Shown: positions 12,655-23,901 of the stretch, piece after piece
How positions within the stretch are numbered: the stretch's first letter is position 1
Layout of the letters: every line of letters starts with the position of its first letter
NCBI GenBank assembly: GCA_009763385.1
Contig: CM019828.1
Span: forward strand, 25,739,000-25,802,999
Reading direction: 5' to 3'
Origin: Coix lacryma-jobi var. lacryma-jobi
Lineage: Eukaryota > Streptophyta > Magnoliopsida > Poales > Poaceae
Length of the DNA: 64,000 bases
Notes under the pieces: model-generated
The model's database searches: none
Told to the model about the DNA's origin: nothing
What the model saw: only the letters and a program-made list of their open reading frames with translations
Position numbers and translations under genes: made by a program

Positions 12655-12918
12655 CCCGGACTGTCCGGCCCTGGGGTCCCGGACTGTCCGCCCCTACTGC
12701 GGACTGTCCGCGAGGGGTTGGCGGACTGTCCGCCGGCCAAATACCCGAAACAGCACAGTTGCTGCAAACTCCCTGGACAGCCCCGGACTGTCCGCGGTTT
12801 ACACCGGCGGACTGTCCGCCGGTCAACCGAGACCCAAAACGCAGAGACTCGCGGCCACTGCTCTGGCCAAGTCCCCGACGCGCGGACTGTCCGCGCCCTG
12901 AGTGGCGGACTGTCCGCG
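12655..12918. repeat. CGGACTGTCCG palindrome array in the B LTR (left copy)
   Basis: Exact or near copies of the 9-bp core GGACTGTCC start at 12658, 12681, 12701, 12723, 12785, 12809, 12884 and 12907. Spacings of 20 to 24 bp recur, with larger gaps between groups. Many are extended to GCGGACTGTCCGC. The form is the same odd palindrome as in elements A and C with other inner bases. Confidence 0.92.
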
Positions 12919-13711
12919 GTCACTCAGGGAGGGCGATTTCAAACGCCCTTCTTCCAAAATTTCCCAAATCTGACCCAAATCAAAATCCCTTGATCCAAAC
13001 TTGGAGAGGATGATCACGAGGTAGTTAGGAGACTATCCCCAAGAAATCATCTGCTCAAATCGATTCAATCACCAGGAAATCGAAAGGGGAAGATCAAGAA
13101 CGAAAAAGCACCACGAAAATGAAATCAACCCGATCTACTTGTTCGTGAGGAGTTAGATGAATTCCTTCGGTGGAAATGATCTCCTTTCAAAAACGAACAA
13201 GTTGATTCAAACGGATTTCGCAAAGACATAGTATGGAGAGAGATCGAGCGATGGGAAAATCGTGGAGAAACGAAGAACGCGTAGAACACGAACAAAACGC
13301 GAATCAACACATCGATCTGCAACCGTGTGGCTACCACACGCTACAACAGTGAGGTTACGACCTCACTTCCTCAAAATCTCCAGTACACATAGGTATGGTT
13401 CTTTGCGGATCTCAGCTAGCTACAGCCGGGTATTGGGAGAGCAGGAAATCCTAGAAGCAAAGAGCAAATGACTGAGATCGATGGGGAGGTGGGTGTCTCC
13501 CCCTACTTATCCTAATTCTAACTATTCCTAATTCCCACTCTACCCCTAACTACTTACAGAGCGAACCAGCTAAACCCTAGGGTTATTCTGGACCAACTCG
13601 ATGGTAGGTGGATCCGACGACCATGCCCGCACAACTCGAAGCGTTGCCTCGACGCAACCTCCCGATTGCCGCCACGTGCCGCCACCGCTCTGCGTCCTCT
13701 TCATGGACTCC

Positions 13712-13952
13712 GCCCCCGGTTTTGTGGCCCAAACCGGGGAACCAGCCTTCACAGCCAACCCCCGGTTTTGAGGCCCAAACCGGGAAACCAGCCTCCAAGT
13801 CCATCCCCTAGTTTTGAGGCCGAAACCAGGAAACCCGCCAGTGCCCAGGTTTTGAGGCCCAAACTTGGAAACCATCCTCAGCCCGAGTTTTGTGGCCCAA
13901 ACTCGGAAACCCGCAGCATGCCTAGGTTTTGTGGCCCAAACCTGGAAACCGT
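13712..13952. repeat. Six tandem hairpin units in the B LTR (left copy)
   Basis: Each unit has a loop-side core TTTTG(A/T)GGCCCAAA framed by inverted arms and is followed by GAAACC. Arms differ between units but tend to match within a unit: CCGG with CCGG, and CCGAG with CTCGG. Units start near 13713, 13760, 13806, 13844, 13882 and 13921, at about 38-47 bp spacing. Confidence 0.88.
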
Positions 13953-14335
13953 CCACCCGATGGTTTTTCTCTGGCTCTACCACCAAACCGAAGCTGTAGA
14001 GGGGATGCACCGCCCGTGCACCCCGTCCACCGACACGTGTCCCCAGGTCCTCGACCCGAGCAACACCATGCCCGCAAGTCTCCGCTCGTCGCTGTCCCAG
14101 GCTGTCAGCCACCACAGCTGATCCTCGGGCCACCGGTCCCTCAGTCCAAGCCTCACGTCCGCCCTTCGCCACTCTCGACCCATCGGCACGGCACGTCTCT
14201 ACTTGACCTTCACCTTGCCTCTGATCACTGTATCCGTGATCGACACCTGCACAACACAAGCCAAAGAACATGCGCATTATCCCAGTTGACAATCACTCAT
14301 CACTCAGAGACTCGGCATACACCCATGTATCCGCA

Positions 14336-14346
14336 ATCTCCCCCTT
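14336..14346 (-). other. Polypurine tract of element B
   Basis: Minus-strand AAGGGGGAGAT abuts the 3' LTR, in the same position as in A. Confidence 0.8.
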
Positions 14347-15921
14347 GATGAGTGCATTGTCAACTACCAACACAAATCATAATGGAAATAGAAAGAGGAA
14401 GAAGGAGAAGAGAGAACTTGACCAGATGACCCAAAAGCATAGCAAAGCCGAAGAAGGTCAAGTGGAAAGAGCAAAACAACTTGGTTCCCAAAGACATGGG
14501 CAACGGCTCGACGGAACCAAGCAAAGCAAAGCTAGCCCTCAAGAAGAGGTAGAACAGGCTCAACACCGCTAGCAGGAAAACTCGACACCAATTGGAAAAT
14601 CAACTGAACATCAAGCAAAACAAAGCTAGCCCTCAAGAAGAGGTAGGACAGGCTCAACACCGCTAGCAAATACCAATTTGAAAAATCGAAGCAAAATGCT
14701 AGTCCCTCAAGATAGAGGCACAGAGGCTCAACACAACTAGCAAGAAGGCTCGAAACCAAAATCTTACAGTCAAACTCCCCCTCGAATAGTGCACGCAACT
14801 AAAACACTCTCCCTTAGTTGGACTCAGGAAGCATATGATTTGCAAATTCTCCCCCTTAGTTGAAAATGCACCATCAAGCATAAGGAACCAAAAACAATTT
14901 TCTCCCCCTCAGAAAATGCACCATCAAAAGTGCCAACAAGAGAGGTTCTCCTCCTTCCAAAATGCATATGAGTCACAATGCAAGTTAGCAGCTTCAGGAA
15001 TATAGTCAAGAGAATGCAAAGATGCTCTACACAGTATAAGTCCAATGACGCAACTGAAGCACACATGCTAGCAAAGGCTCAAACTGATCACCACTTATGA
15101 AATATGATCATATGAGCAAAGTGAGCAATTTTAGCCAAAAAGGAGTCACCATCAAAATAGCACTAGACAAGTATAGACAGGAAGTCAAACAAGTGCTAAA
15201 CATGTATATAAGGTGAACTACCCCTAGCAAAGTTCAATCATCATGTTATAGAATGAAACATAGACTTGTGTATCCAGATTTTATCGGAGTTGCAGCGGTT
15301 AAATTACACAAGTTTAAATTTCAGCATGTGAGTGCGAGAGGTTGAAAGCTTGTCTTGCCTAACTTTTCAACTGTGCAAAGCCTATGCAGAAGCAATCAGA
15401 AGCTTAAAGCAACAGTTTCGGTCATACACTACACAACTCAAGTTTAACTCAAAGTGCAATGAGAAACAGTCTCGAAAATGTGATGTGTTGACAAGCAATC
15501 CCATCTCGATCTTTCTGATTTACTTAACTTGGTTCAAATTAAAGACAGTATATGAACAGACCAAGCAAGTGATAGACTCAGAACTAGAGACATAACAACC
15601 TAGTATATATGAAAAGCACGAGTGTGATTTCAACATATTCTACACAGGCTAGTTGCACATCTCGATGGTGAACATTTCCAAGTTTTATGTTTGTTAAGCA
15701 GGTTCACCATTCAAAATTAGCTCAGCTCATAACATGTATTAGTGATCAGAAAGAGCATAAGCTACAAGTACCAACATAAAGCATCGGAGCATATACTACA
15801 CAGAGCATAATTACATTCTAACGAATATATCCATGAAATGCAGAAAAGATGCAAAAAGATACCAAAAGAAGAAACAAAGAGAAACGAAAAGTCAGTTTAC
15901 AAATCAAAATGTTTCCCCCAT
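14347..15921 (-). other. 3' untranslated region of element B
   Basis: No coding signal lies between the RNase H end and the LTR. Extra minus-strand GGGGGAG-like tracts occur at about 14774, 14849, 14901 and 15910. A phrase GAAAATGCACCATCAA occurs twice, near 14863 and 14914. A tandem repeat occupies 14521-14750. Confidence 0.7.
14521..14750. repeat. Imperfect tandem repeat in the B 3' region
   Basis: The phrase GCTAGCCCTCAAGAAGAGGT and the following AGGCTCAACACCGCTAGCA occur at 14531, 14625 and, more diverged, 14698. The copies are spaced 94 and 73 bp apart. Confidence 0.8.
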
Positions 15922-18900
15922 CTAAAAGGGGAAACACACACCAAGCTCACCTCTCAACCTAGCAAAAGTTGATTGGTCCAAAGGCTTGGTGAAAATATCA
16001 GCCAACTGATGATGAGTATCGACATGGCGAAGGTCGATATCACCCTTCTCATAGTGGTCTCGCAGAAAATGAAAGCGCACATCAATGTGTTTGGTCTTCG
16101 AGTGCAGCACGGGGTTCTTAGCAATGCTAATGGCATTCGTGCTGTCACAAAGCAAAGGAACGCGAGAAAAGCTCAGACCAAAATCATGCAAAGTGGCCAT
16201 CATCCAGAGTAACTGGGAACAGCAGCTAGCCGCAACAACATACTTAGCCTCTGTGGTAGACTGGGTGACACTAGACTGCTTGCGAGAAGACCATGACACA
16301 AGAGAAGAACCAATAAACTGGCAAGTCCCAGAAGTGGACTTGCGATCAATACGGCAACCAGCAAAATCGGCATCGGAATAACCGCAAAGCGAGAGGGTGG
16401 AGGAAGCAAAATACCAAATCCAAAATTTTGGAGTGAAGGATAAGTACCTCATTATGCGCTTGACCGCCTGACGGTGAGAAGTGCGCGACGACGACTGAAA
16501 TCGCGCGCACAGACACACCGCAAACTGGATGTCCGGGCGTGTCACCGTCAGGTAGAGCAGCGATCCGATCATACTCCGGTACTCCTTCTGGTCCACAGCT
16601 TCTCCATCCACATCCGCATCCAGGGCCGCCGTGGTTGGCATGGGTGTTGGAAGAGGCTTGGCCTCACCCATGTCGAACTTCTTTAGGATGTCCCTGGTGT
16701 ACTTGCCCTGGTGCACGAACGTCCCTTCTCGGGATTGCTTGATTTGCAACCCGAGGAAAAACGTCAACTCGCCCGTCATGCTCATCTCAAACTCCCTGCT
16801 CATAGTGTCTGCAAACTTGGCAACCAAAGCATGAGAAGAACCACCGAAAATGATATCATCCACGTAAATCTGGACCAAGAGTGAGTCATTGCCTTGCTTG
16901 AGAAGAAAAAGCGTTTTACCTACACATCCCATTTTAAAACCCTTAGCAAGCAAAAAGGTTTTCAACCTATCATACCAGGCTCTAGGGGCTTGTTTCAAAC
17001 CATATAAAGCTTTGTGAAGTTTAAAAACATGGTTTGGAAACTTGGGATTTTCGAAACTGGGGGGTTGTCTCACATACACTTCCTCTTCTATGTACCCGTT
17101 TAAGAAGGCACTCTTGACATCCATTTGAAAAAGTTTGAAACCTTTGGATGCAGCAAAAGCCAAGAGTATCCTAATTGCCTCCAAACGAGCTACAGGAGAA
17201 AAAGTCTCCTCATAGTCTATCCCCTCCTTCTGACTATACCCCTGGGCAACTAGTCTGGCCTTGTTTCTCACAACATGGCCATCCTCTCCTTGTTTGTTTT
17301 TGAAAACCCATTTTGTCCCAATAGGATGACAATCAGGAGGAAGAGGAACCAAAACCCAAACCCGATTTCTTTCAAAATTTTCCAACTCCTCATGCATGGC
17401 ATTGACCCAATCCGGATCAGATAAAGCATGTCCAACATCTCGGGGTTCAAAATCAGCAACAAATGCAGAATGAGCAAAGTGAGAGATTTGAGACCTGGAC
17501 CGAGTGACACGTTCGTTGATGCTGCCGATCATCTGCTGAGGGGGATGTTGGCGTTGGATGTGTCGTGGCGCCTCCCGTGCAGAGGTGATCTCCCCCTCAA
17601 CAGCAGCTGGTGCCTCCCCGAGTATAAAAGGTACCGCTCGGGGTGGCGGATCCCACGGCCCCCAGGAAGAAGAAGTGTCGGGGCCGTGAGTCATCGTAGA
17701 AGCCGCTCTTGGCGGCACAACAGGTGGAGGGAGTGCTGGATCATCCATACCTTCAGCACCCTCATCCTCGTCATCAAAAAGAGGCTCACCGACCTCGTGA
17801 TCACCTGCACGCTCAAAACGAGAAGAAGGACAAACCATGGTCTCGTCGAAGGTGACATCTGATGTCTCCATGACTCGGTTAGTGTCAAGGTTAAGTACAC
17901 GATAAGCTCGAGTATGAGTGCCATAACCCAAAAACACACCGTCAGAAGAACGAGACTCAAACTTGTCCAAGTTGCCCTTTTTGAGTATAAAACAATGGCA
18001 ACCGAAAACTCAAAAATAACTCACCTTGGGCAGTTTTCCAAAACGCAACTCATAAGAGGTCTTTTTCAAGAAGGCTCGGAGAAAAATGCGATTGGAAATG
18101 TAGCATGCAGTGCTCATAGCTTCGGCCCAATATCGCCTAGGAGTCCTATGCTCATCGAGCATCGTCCTGGCCATCTCTACAAGGGTCCGATTTTTCCTCT
18201 CTACAACACCATTCTGTGGCGGTGTGTAGGGGGAAGAAAACTAATGCTCTAAACCCAAAGAGTTACAAAACTTCTCAAAATCTGAATTCTTGAATTCGGA
18301 ACCATTATCACTCCTAATAGCTCGCATTGAGTTCAAAGGGAACTCGTTCTGAAGACGCAAAACCAGATTGCGAGCAAAGGAGAAAGTCTCGGTCTTCTCA
18401 GCTAAAAAAAGACCAACGAATATCTCAAAAAGTCATCAACAACAACAAGCACATACCACTTCCCACCAACCGAGCTCACCCGAGCCGGACCAACAAGGTC
18501 TATGTGCAAAAGCTCTCCTGGGCGCTTGGTCATGACCTGAGTCACTGGATGGTGGGGAGCAGCAACCATCTTCCCATGTCTACAAGAGTGGCAAACAAGA
18601 TCCTTCTCCATATGCAACTTGGGCAATCCTCGGATTAGGCCAAGTGAACTAAGCCTTGCAAGCAAGTCGAAGCTCAAATGTCCAAGTCTTCTATGCCACT
18701 TCCAAAGATCAGAGGAGGAAGGTCCAGCTACAAGACAACGGGAAATGCCGAAAGACTCTGAGAAATTCGCACGAAAGACTTTTCCAAAGGGCAAAATCAT
18801 ACAAACAAGATTGCCATGAGGATACAAAATACGACTGAGATTCGGTTTAAAACGAATCTCATAGTCATCATCGAAAAGTTGCGAAACAGAAAGAAGGTTA

Positions 18901-19115
18901 AAATGCAAGTTAGAAACAAGAGCAACATCGCGCAACACAAAGTGCTCATTAACTCGCACCGACCCACGAGACAAGACCTTACCTTTGCTATTGTCGCCGA
19001 AGGTGATATACTCCTTTCCAGCGACTGGACTAAGACTGGAGAACCACTTGGCGTTTCCGGTCATGTGCCTCGAGCAACCGGAGTCCACCAACCAAACGTT
19101 CTCCAATCGTTTTAC
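15922..19115 (-). pseudogene. Element B pol: protease, integrase, reverse transcriptase, RNase H
   Basis: The first part (19115-18402) has the retropepsin motif WLVDSGCSRHMTG, then the pre-integrase zinc motif (HRRLGHLS...CHSCRHGK) and the integrase start LLHIDLVGP. A slip in a T-run near 18405 ends this frame. The stretch 18401-17971 holds the rest of the integrase core (SDNGSEF, VVERKNRT) and has two in-frame stops. The frame 17970-15922 then runs 682 codons: integrase tail, an acidic and proline-rich linker, reverse transcriptase with YVDDIIFGGSS, and RNase H with YSDADFAGCRIDRKSTSG, ending after LADIFTKPLDQS. In other copia elements the polyprotein is cut by its own protease. Pol starts in phase 0 after a splice-acceptor-like TGATGTAG. 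Confidence 0.93.
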
Positions 19116-19130
19116 CTACATCAATAAAAA
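19116..19130 (-). promoter_or_regulatory. Splice-acceptor-like site at the gag/pol boundary of B
   Basis: Minus-strand TTTTTATTGATGTAG precedes the pol codon GTA in phase 0. The gag stop TGA lies inside it, and the pol frame is closed by TAG at the AG itself. Simple ribosomal frameshifting could therefore not join gag to pol here. Elements A and C have the same arrangement. Confidence 0.45.
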
Positions 19131-21736
19131 GACATAGGGTGAGCATACGGTCCAACACTGGGGTTAGTGAAGTAAGGGGAAAACCAGTGTTGGGCCGACT
19201 GCTCAAAAGAACGGTTAGAGGAAAAACCATTCCTAGCACGTCTATGGGGGAAGCGATCACCACGTTGAGGAAAACGTGGTCCGCTGGGGAAAGAGCGTTC
19301 ACCGCGATACTCAAAACGCGGTGGGGGAAAACGCTCAACTACAAAGCCACCGCCACGGGGTCCATAGCCTACAACAGCAGGCTCCCGCCGGGCACGACCT
19401 CCCTGACACCTAGGACCTTGAGGCACTGCACCTCTAGCCCTAGCAGCTCTCCTCGAAGCTCTCCTCTGAACATTTGGCACATGTACATCATAGAAAGGAT
19501 GGTACATGTCCGCACTGTTCATCTCCCTGGCACGGCGCTCCTCTCTCTTGCGCCGAAAGCAGAACTCACCCAAGTGTCCATCTCTCCCACAGTACTCACA
19601 ATGGTACCTCACCGCTCTCATAGGGGGTTGTTGGTACTCACGGTTGTGGGTATGGATCACTTTGCCCTTCTGTGGCATAAGCTCCTCCTGGATGGGTGGC
19701 ATGGTGTCCAACTTGTTTTTCAGGTGGTTGGGCTTGGGATGCCATACTTGGTTCTTGGGTGGAGCTCGTGGAGGTTCTTCAAACACCCCATCCTTGGTGT
19801 TAGGCTTGAGAGGCTCTTTGGGTGGAAGCTTGGTAAGTTTGGGAGTAGTGGTGGAGTTCGGCTTCTCACATGGGTTCAGACCACTCGACTCTCCAATCTT
19901 CCCAAAAGCAGAAAGATCAACACCCGGAGCAAAACCTACACCAGGACCTCCAGCAGCTCGCTTGAATTGGGAGATCATCATCCCGAGCTGCGACTCACCA
20001 CAAGACACCCATGACAAGATGGTCCGAAGGTATGTGTTTTCCTCCTCGGTTTGCATCTTGTCATGCTTCACATTGGCTATCTCCATCTCCAGGCCCTCAC
20101 ACAAAACACACCTGGACACACAAGTGCTACCCGAGCTGGCCTTCTCAAGAGACACAACCTTGGCATTCTTCTCTGCCAACTCGGATTGCAAGACAGGACA
20201 AGTCTTGCACGCACCCAACAGCATGGGTCTAGCCCGGAGCTCATCCACCTCTCCAACCAACGCAGCATACTTACCTCTCAAGGTGAGAAGATCAGTCATG
20301 TGCGTGGTGCACATCTCGCACTCGGCATCCTTAGATACGACCACAGTGGACTTAGCAAACTCAAGCTCCCTCACCGTGTCCTCCCACTTCTGCCTAAACT
20401 CCTTGCGCTCTCTAGTGGCACGCCTAAGCAGCTTATCCTAACTAAGCAAGGCGGCAGTAAGCTTCTCGACCTCAGTAGACAGCTCATCGGGGGTGAGAGA
20501 TACCTGGGAGGTGTCGTCGTCATCGTCGTCCTGAGGAGTGTCGCCATCGACCTCCTTGCCGAGGGCCATGGTACAGAAGCCCTCATCGTCGGCGAAGAAG
20601 CAAAGGTCGTTGAGCTTGTCCTCGATCCTCTTCTTCTTCTCGGACTCGTTGTCGCTTGAGTAAGCGGAGTCGTCATCCGAGTCGTCGACGTCGCTGAGCG
20701 TGGCGAAGAAAGCACGCTGCTCAGCCTGGGCCTTCTCCAAGTACTTGTTCTTGATGTACTCCTTGTTGAAGCCGCCCTTCCGTTTGTGCTTCGCGGGGAC
20801 GTACTTCTCCTTGCGCTTGCTAGAGTCGTAGTTGTGCCCATGATCGCCCTTCCCAGAATGCTTGTTCTTCTTGGGACAGTTGGCAATGAAGTGGTCGGGG
20901 TCGCTGCACTCAAAACAGCCCGAGCATCCTCCTCCGCGGCGACGGTTCATGCGGTTGTTGTGAAACCGCGAGAACCGGTTGGCAAGCAAAGCCAACTCGT
21001 CATCTCCTAAAGACTCCAACTGCTCCTCTGTGATAGAAAGAAGAGAATGCAAAGCAAAGCCTCCAGAGGGGTTAGCAGAAGAGCCAGAAAGCAAAGCCAT
21101 CGACGGGCCTGAAGGATTTTCATAAGAAGCCCTCGCCATGGCATCAATCTCACTCGACTTCAGCTTACTAAAGAGCTCGTCGCACGTGAGGGTCTCATAG
21201 TTAGGTGATTTGATGATCGCCTGAACCTTGGAATCCCACACCGACCGATCAAGAGTATGCAAAAGCTTCAAAGCCCTCTCATGATCGTCGAAAAGCAACA
21301 GCTCCTTGTTAGCCCTCATCCTGTTGACAATCACCTGAAAGCGAGCGAATAAACTTTCTATGCTCTCGCAGGGCATATGTCGAAAGTTCTCATACTCTCG
21401 CTTGAACGACTCATAGAGACGGGTTTTGACTTGAGAGGTTCCCTCATGGAAACGCATGAGGGTAGCCCAAATCTCCCGAGCCGTAGCGAGGTGATAAACC
21501 CGATCAAACTCACTCATGCTCAGACATGAGAAAAGAGCATTACGGGCTCGGCTATTGGCATCGTGCTCATCGATCTAAAGCTGAGAGACACGAGCAGCCA
21601 AGACCACGTAATCGGCAGAGATGCAAATATCCCAAATGGAAGCCCCCAAACTCTGCAGATAGGCCGACATGTGTATCTTCCAATACGCATAGTTCGTCCC
21701 ATCGAAAAACAGCGGTTTGCCCACGCTGCGATCCAT
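19121..21736 (-). pseudogene. Element B gag
   Basis: The ATG at 21736 follows the primer site and gives MDRSVGKPLFFDGTNYAYWK, a typical copia gag start. One frame then runs to the TGA at 19121, broken by in-frame stops near 21577 and at 20440-20438. The capsid-like region (YHLATAREIWATLMRFHEG; RLYESFKREYENFRHMPCES) is followed by a zinc knuckle CFECSDPDHFIANC near 20900. Next come a long acidic and coiled stretch and a second cysteine-histidine motif (CEYCGRDGHLGEFC) near 19600. The last part is rich in R, G and F. Gag forms the particle and binds RNA. Two stops make this copy non-functional. Confidence 0.9.
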
Positions 21737-21782
21737 GTCGCCTTCTGTGGATCTGGAACCGGCTAAGGTGGAAGATCCTTAA

Positions 21783-21797
21783 CCTGCTCTGATACCA
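21783..21797 (-). other. Primer binding site of element B
   Basis: Minus-strand TGGTATCAGAGCAGG starts two bases after the 5' LTR. TGGTATCAGAGC is complementary to the 3' end of plant initiator Met tRNA. Confidence 0.92.
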
Positions 21798-22218
21798 ATT
21801 GAAGGACCGAGAAAGCAATAGCAAGGCGACCAGAGGGGGGGGGGGTGAATGGGAGCTCAAAAATTTCTCTCGAAACTTTGGCCTATTGTCCCCAAAATCA
21901 ACCCCCGAAAGCTTTGATCGAAACCGTGATGCCCACAACCCTTGGAAGAGGGTGGATGATCCCTAAGATCATAGCGAGGCACCACAAAGCGATAGCAAAC
22001 CAAACGGCAAAAGCAACGGATCAAGTTCGACCCTAAAAAACCAAGTCCCAAACGTAGATAGACGGCTACGTCGAGAAATCCCCAAATACCGCTGCTAACA
22101 AGTAGCAAAGATACCTAGAGAGGTTCCTTGGTCAACTACAAAGCCAAACGAGAAGTCCGAAAACCAAGCGAGGAAGCCGGGAGAGCAAACGCACAAAACC
22201 GGAGGCTTCAGCCAAGTC

Positions 22219-22480
22219 CCGGACTGTCCGGCCCTGGGGTCCCAGACTGTCCGCCCCTACTGCGGACTGTTCGCGAGGGGTTGGCGGACTGTCCGCCGGC
22301 CAAATACCCGAAACAGCACAGTTGCTGCAAACTCCCTAGACAGTCCCGGACTGTCCGCGGTTTACACCGGCGGACTGTCCGCCGGTCAACCGAGACCCAA
22401 AACGCAGAGACTCGCGGCCACTGCTCTGGCCAAGTCCCCGACGCGCGGACTGTCCGCGCCCTGAGTGGCGGACTGTCCGC
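22219..22480. repeat. CGGACTGTCCG palindrome array in the B LTR (right copy)
   Basis: This is the counterpart of the array at 12655-12918 with the same order. A few units carry single changes, for example CAGACTGTCCG near 22241 and GGACTGTTCG near 22263, so individual palindromes are decaying independently in the two LTRs. Confidence 0.92.
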
Positions 22481-23280
22481 GGTCACTCAGGGAGGGCGAT
22501 TTCAAACGCCCTTCTTCCAAAACTTCCCAAATCCGACCCAAATCAAAATCCCTTGATCCTAAACTTGGAGAGGATGATCATGAGGTCGTTAGGAGACTAT
22601 CCCCAAGAAATCATCCGCTCAAATCGATTCAATCACCGGGAAATCGAAAGGGGAAGATCAAGAACGAAAAAGCTCCACGAAAATGAAATCAACCCGATCT
22701 ACTTGTTCGTGAGGAGTTAGATGAATTCCTTCGGTGGAAATGATCTCCTTTCCAAAACGAACAAGTTGATTCAAACGGATTTTGCAAAGACACAGTAGGG
22801 AGAGAGATCGAGTGACGGGAAAATCGTGGATAAACGAAGAACGTGAAGAACACGAACAAAACGTGAATCAACACATCGATCTGCAACCGTGTGGCTACCA
22901 CACGCTACAACAGTGAGGTTACGGCATCACTTCCTCAAAATCTCTAGTACACAGAGGTATGGTTCTCTGCGGATCTCAGCTAGCTACAGCAGGGGATTGG
23001 GAGAGCAGGAAACCCTAAGTGCAAAGAGCAAATGACTGAGAGATCAATGGGGAGGTGGGTGTCTCCCCCTACTTATCCTAATTATAACTATTCCTAATTC
23101 CCACTCTACCCCTAACTACTTACAGAGCAAACCAGCTAAACCCTAAGGTTATTCTGGACCAACTCGATGGTAGGTGGATCCGACGGCCACGCTCGCACAA
23201 CTCGTAGCGTTGCCTCGACGCAACCTCCCGATTGCCGCCACGTGCCACCACCGCTCTGCGTCCTTTTCCTGGACGTCGCA

Positions 23281-23512
23281 CCCCCGGTTTTGAGGCCCAA
23301 ACCGGGAAACCAACCTTCATGACCAACCCCCGGTTTTGAGGCCCAAACCGAGAAACCAGCCCACCAACGCCTGAGTTTTGTGGCCCAAACTCAGCAAACC
23401 CGCAACACCTAGGTTTTGAGGCCCAAACCTGGAAACCGTCCTCAGCCCGAGTTTTGTGGCCAAACTCGGAAACCATCCGCGCCCAGGTTTTGAGGCCCAA
23501 ACCTGGAAACCG
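23281..23512. repeat. Six tandem hairpin units in the B LTR (right copy)
   Basis: Units share the TTTTG(A/T)GGCCCAAA core, but their order differs from the left LTR. Perfect arm pairs include CCCGG/CCGGG, CTGAG/CTCAG and CCAGG/CCTGG. The unit near 23448 has lost one C of the core. Confidence 0.88.
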
Positions 23513-23901
23513 TCCACCCGATGGTTTTTCTCTGGCTCTACCACCAAACCGAAGCTGTAGAGGGGATGCACCGCCCGTGCACCCCGTCCACCGACACGTG
23601 TCCCCAGGTCCACGACCTAAGCAACACCGTGCTCGCAAGTCTTCGCTCGTCGTTGTCCCAGGCTGTCAGCCACCACAGCTTATCCTCGGGCCACCAGTCC
23701 CTCAGTCCAAGCCTCATGTCCGCCCTTCGCCACTCTCGGCCCATCGGCACGACACGTCTCTACTTGACCTTCACCTTGCCTCTGATCATTGTATCCGGGC
23801 TCGACACCTGCACAACACAAGCCAAAGAACATGCGCATTATCCCAGTTGACAATCGCTCATCACTCAGAGACTCGGCATACACCCATGTATCCGCAATGG
23901 C

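Larger units (their letters stand above)
12239..14335 (-). repeat. 3' LTR of element B
   Basis: It matches the right LTR closely over its length except within the hairpin array at 13712-13952, where unit order and sequence differ. It contains the CGGACTGTCCG palindromes (12655-12918). The G-run near 12274 is shorter than in its partner near 21836. ORFs here, such as 12565-12993, arise from the repeat arrays and are not genes. Confidence 0.95.
12239..23896 (-). mobile_element. Element B: Ty1/copia retrotransposon nested in the pol of element A
   Basis: Two LTRs of 2097 bp each (12239-14335 and 21800-23896) start TGAAGG and end TCCGCA. The TSD is CTGGC at 12234-12238 and ATGGC at 23897-23901, so one base has changed since insertion. 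The pol frame of A continues on both sides. A perfect initiator-Met primer site borders the right LTR. Gag-protease-integrase-RT-RNase H are on the minus strand. Gag carries two in-frame stops and pol a frame slip and two stops. It is the youngest layer of this nest by position. Confidence 0.95.
21800..23896 (-). repeat. 5' LTR of element B
   Basis: This is the promoter-bearing copy for minus-strand transcription. No strong TATA was found; a weak TATAATTAG lies on the minus strand near 23085-23075, downstream of the hairpin array. It carries both arrays, listed separately. Confidence 0.95.

Noticed and set aside
12565..12993. 142-codon ORF, with a copy at 22128-22556
   Set aside because: It lies in the B LTR and is built from the palindrome array; both strands are open for the same reason.
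13570..14348. ORFs of 240, 151 and 139 codons across the hairpin array
   Set aside because: They are translations of tandem hairpin units in an LTR, with all frames open and no known domain.
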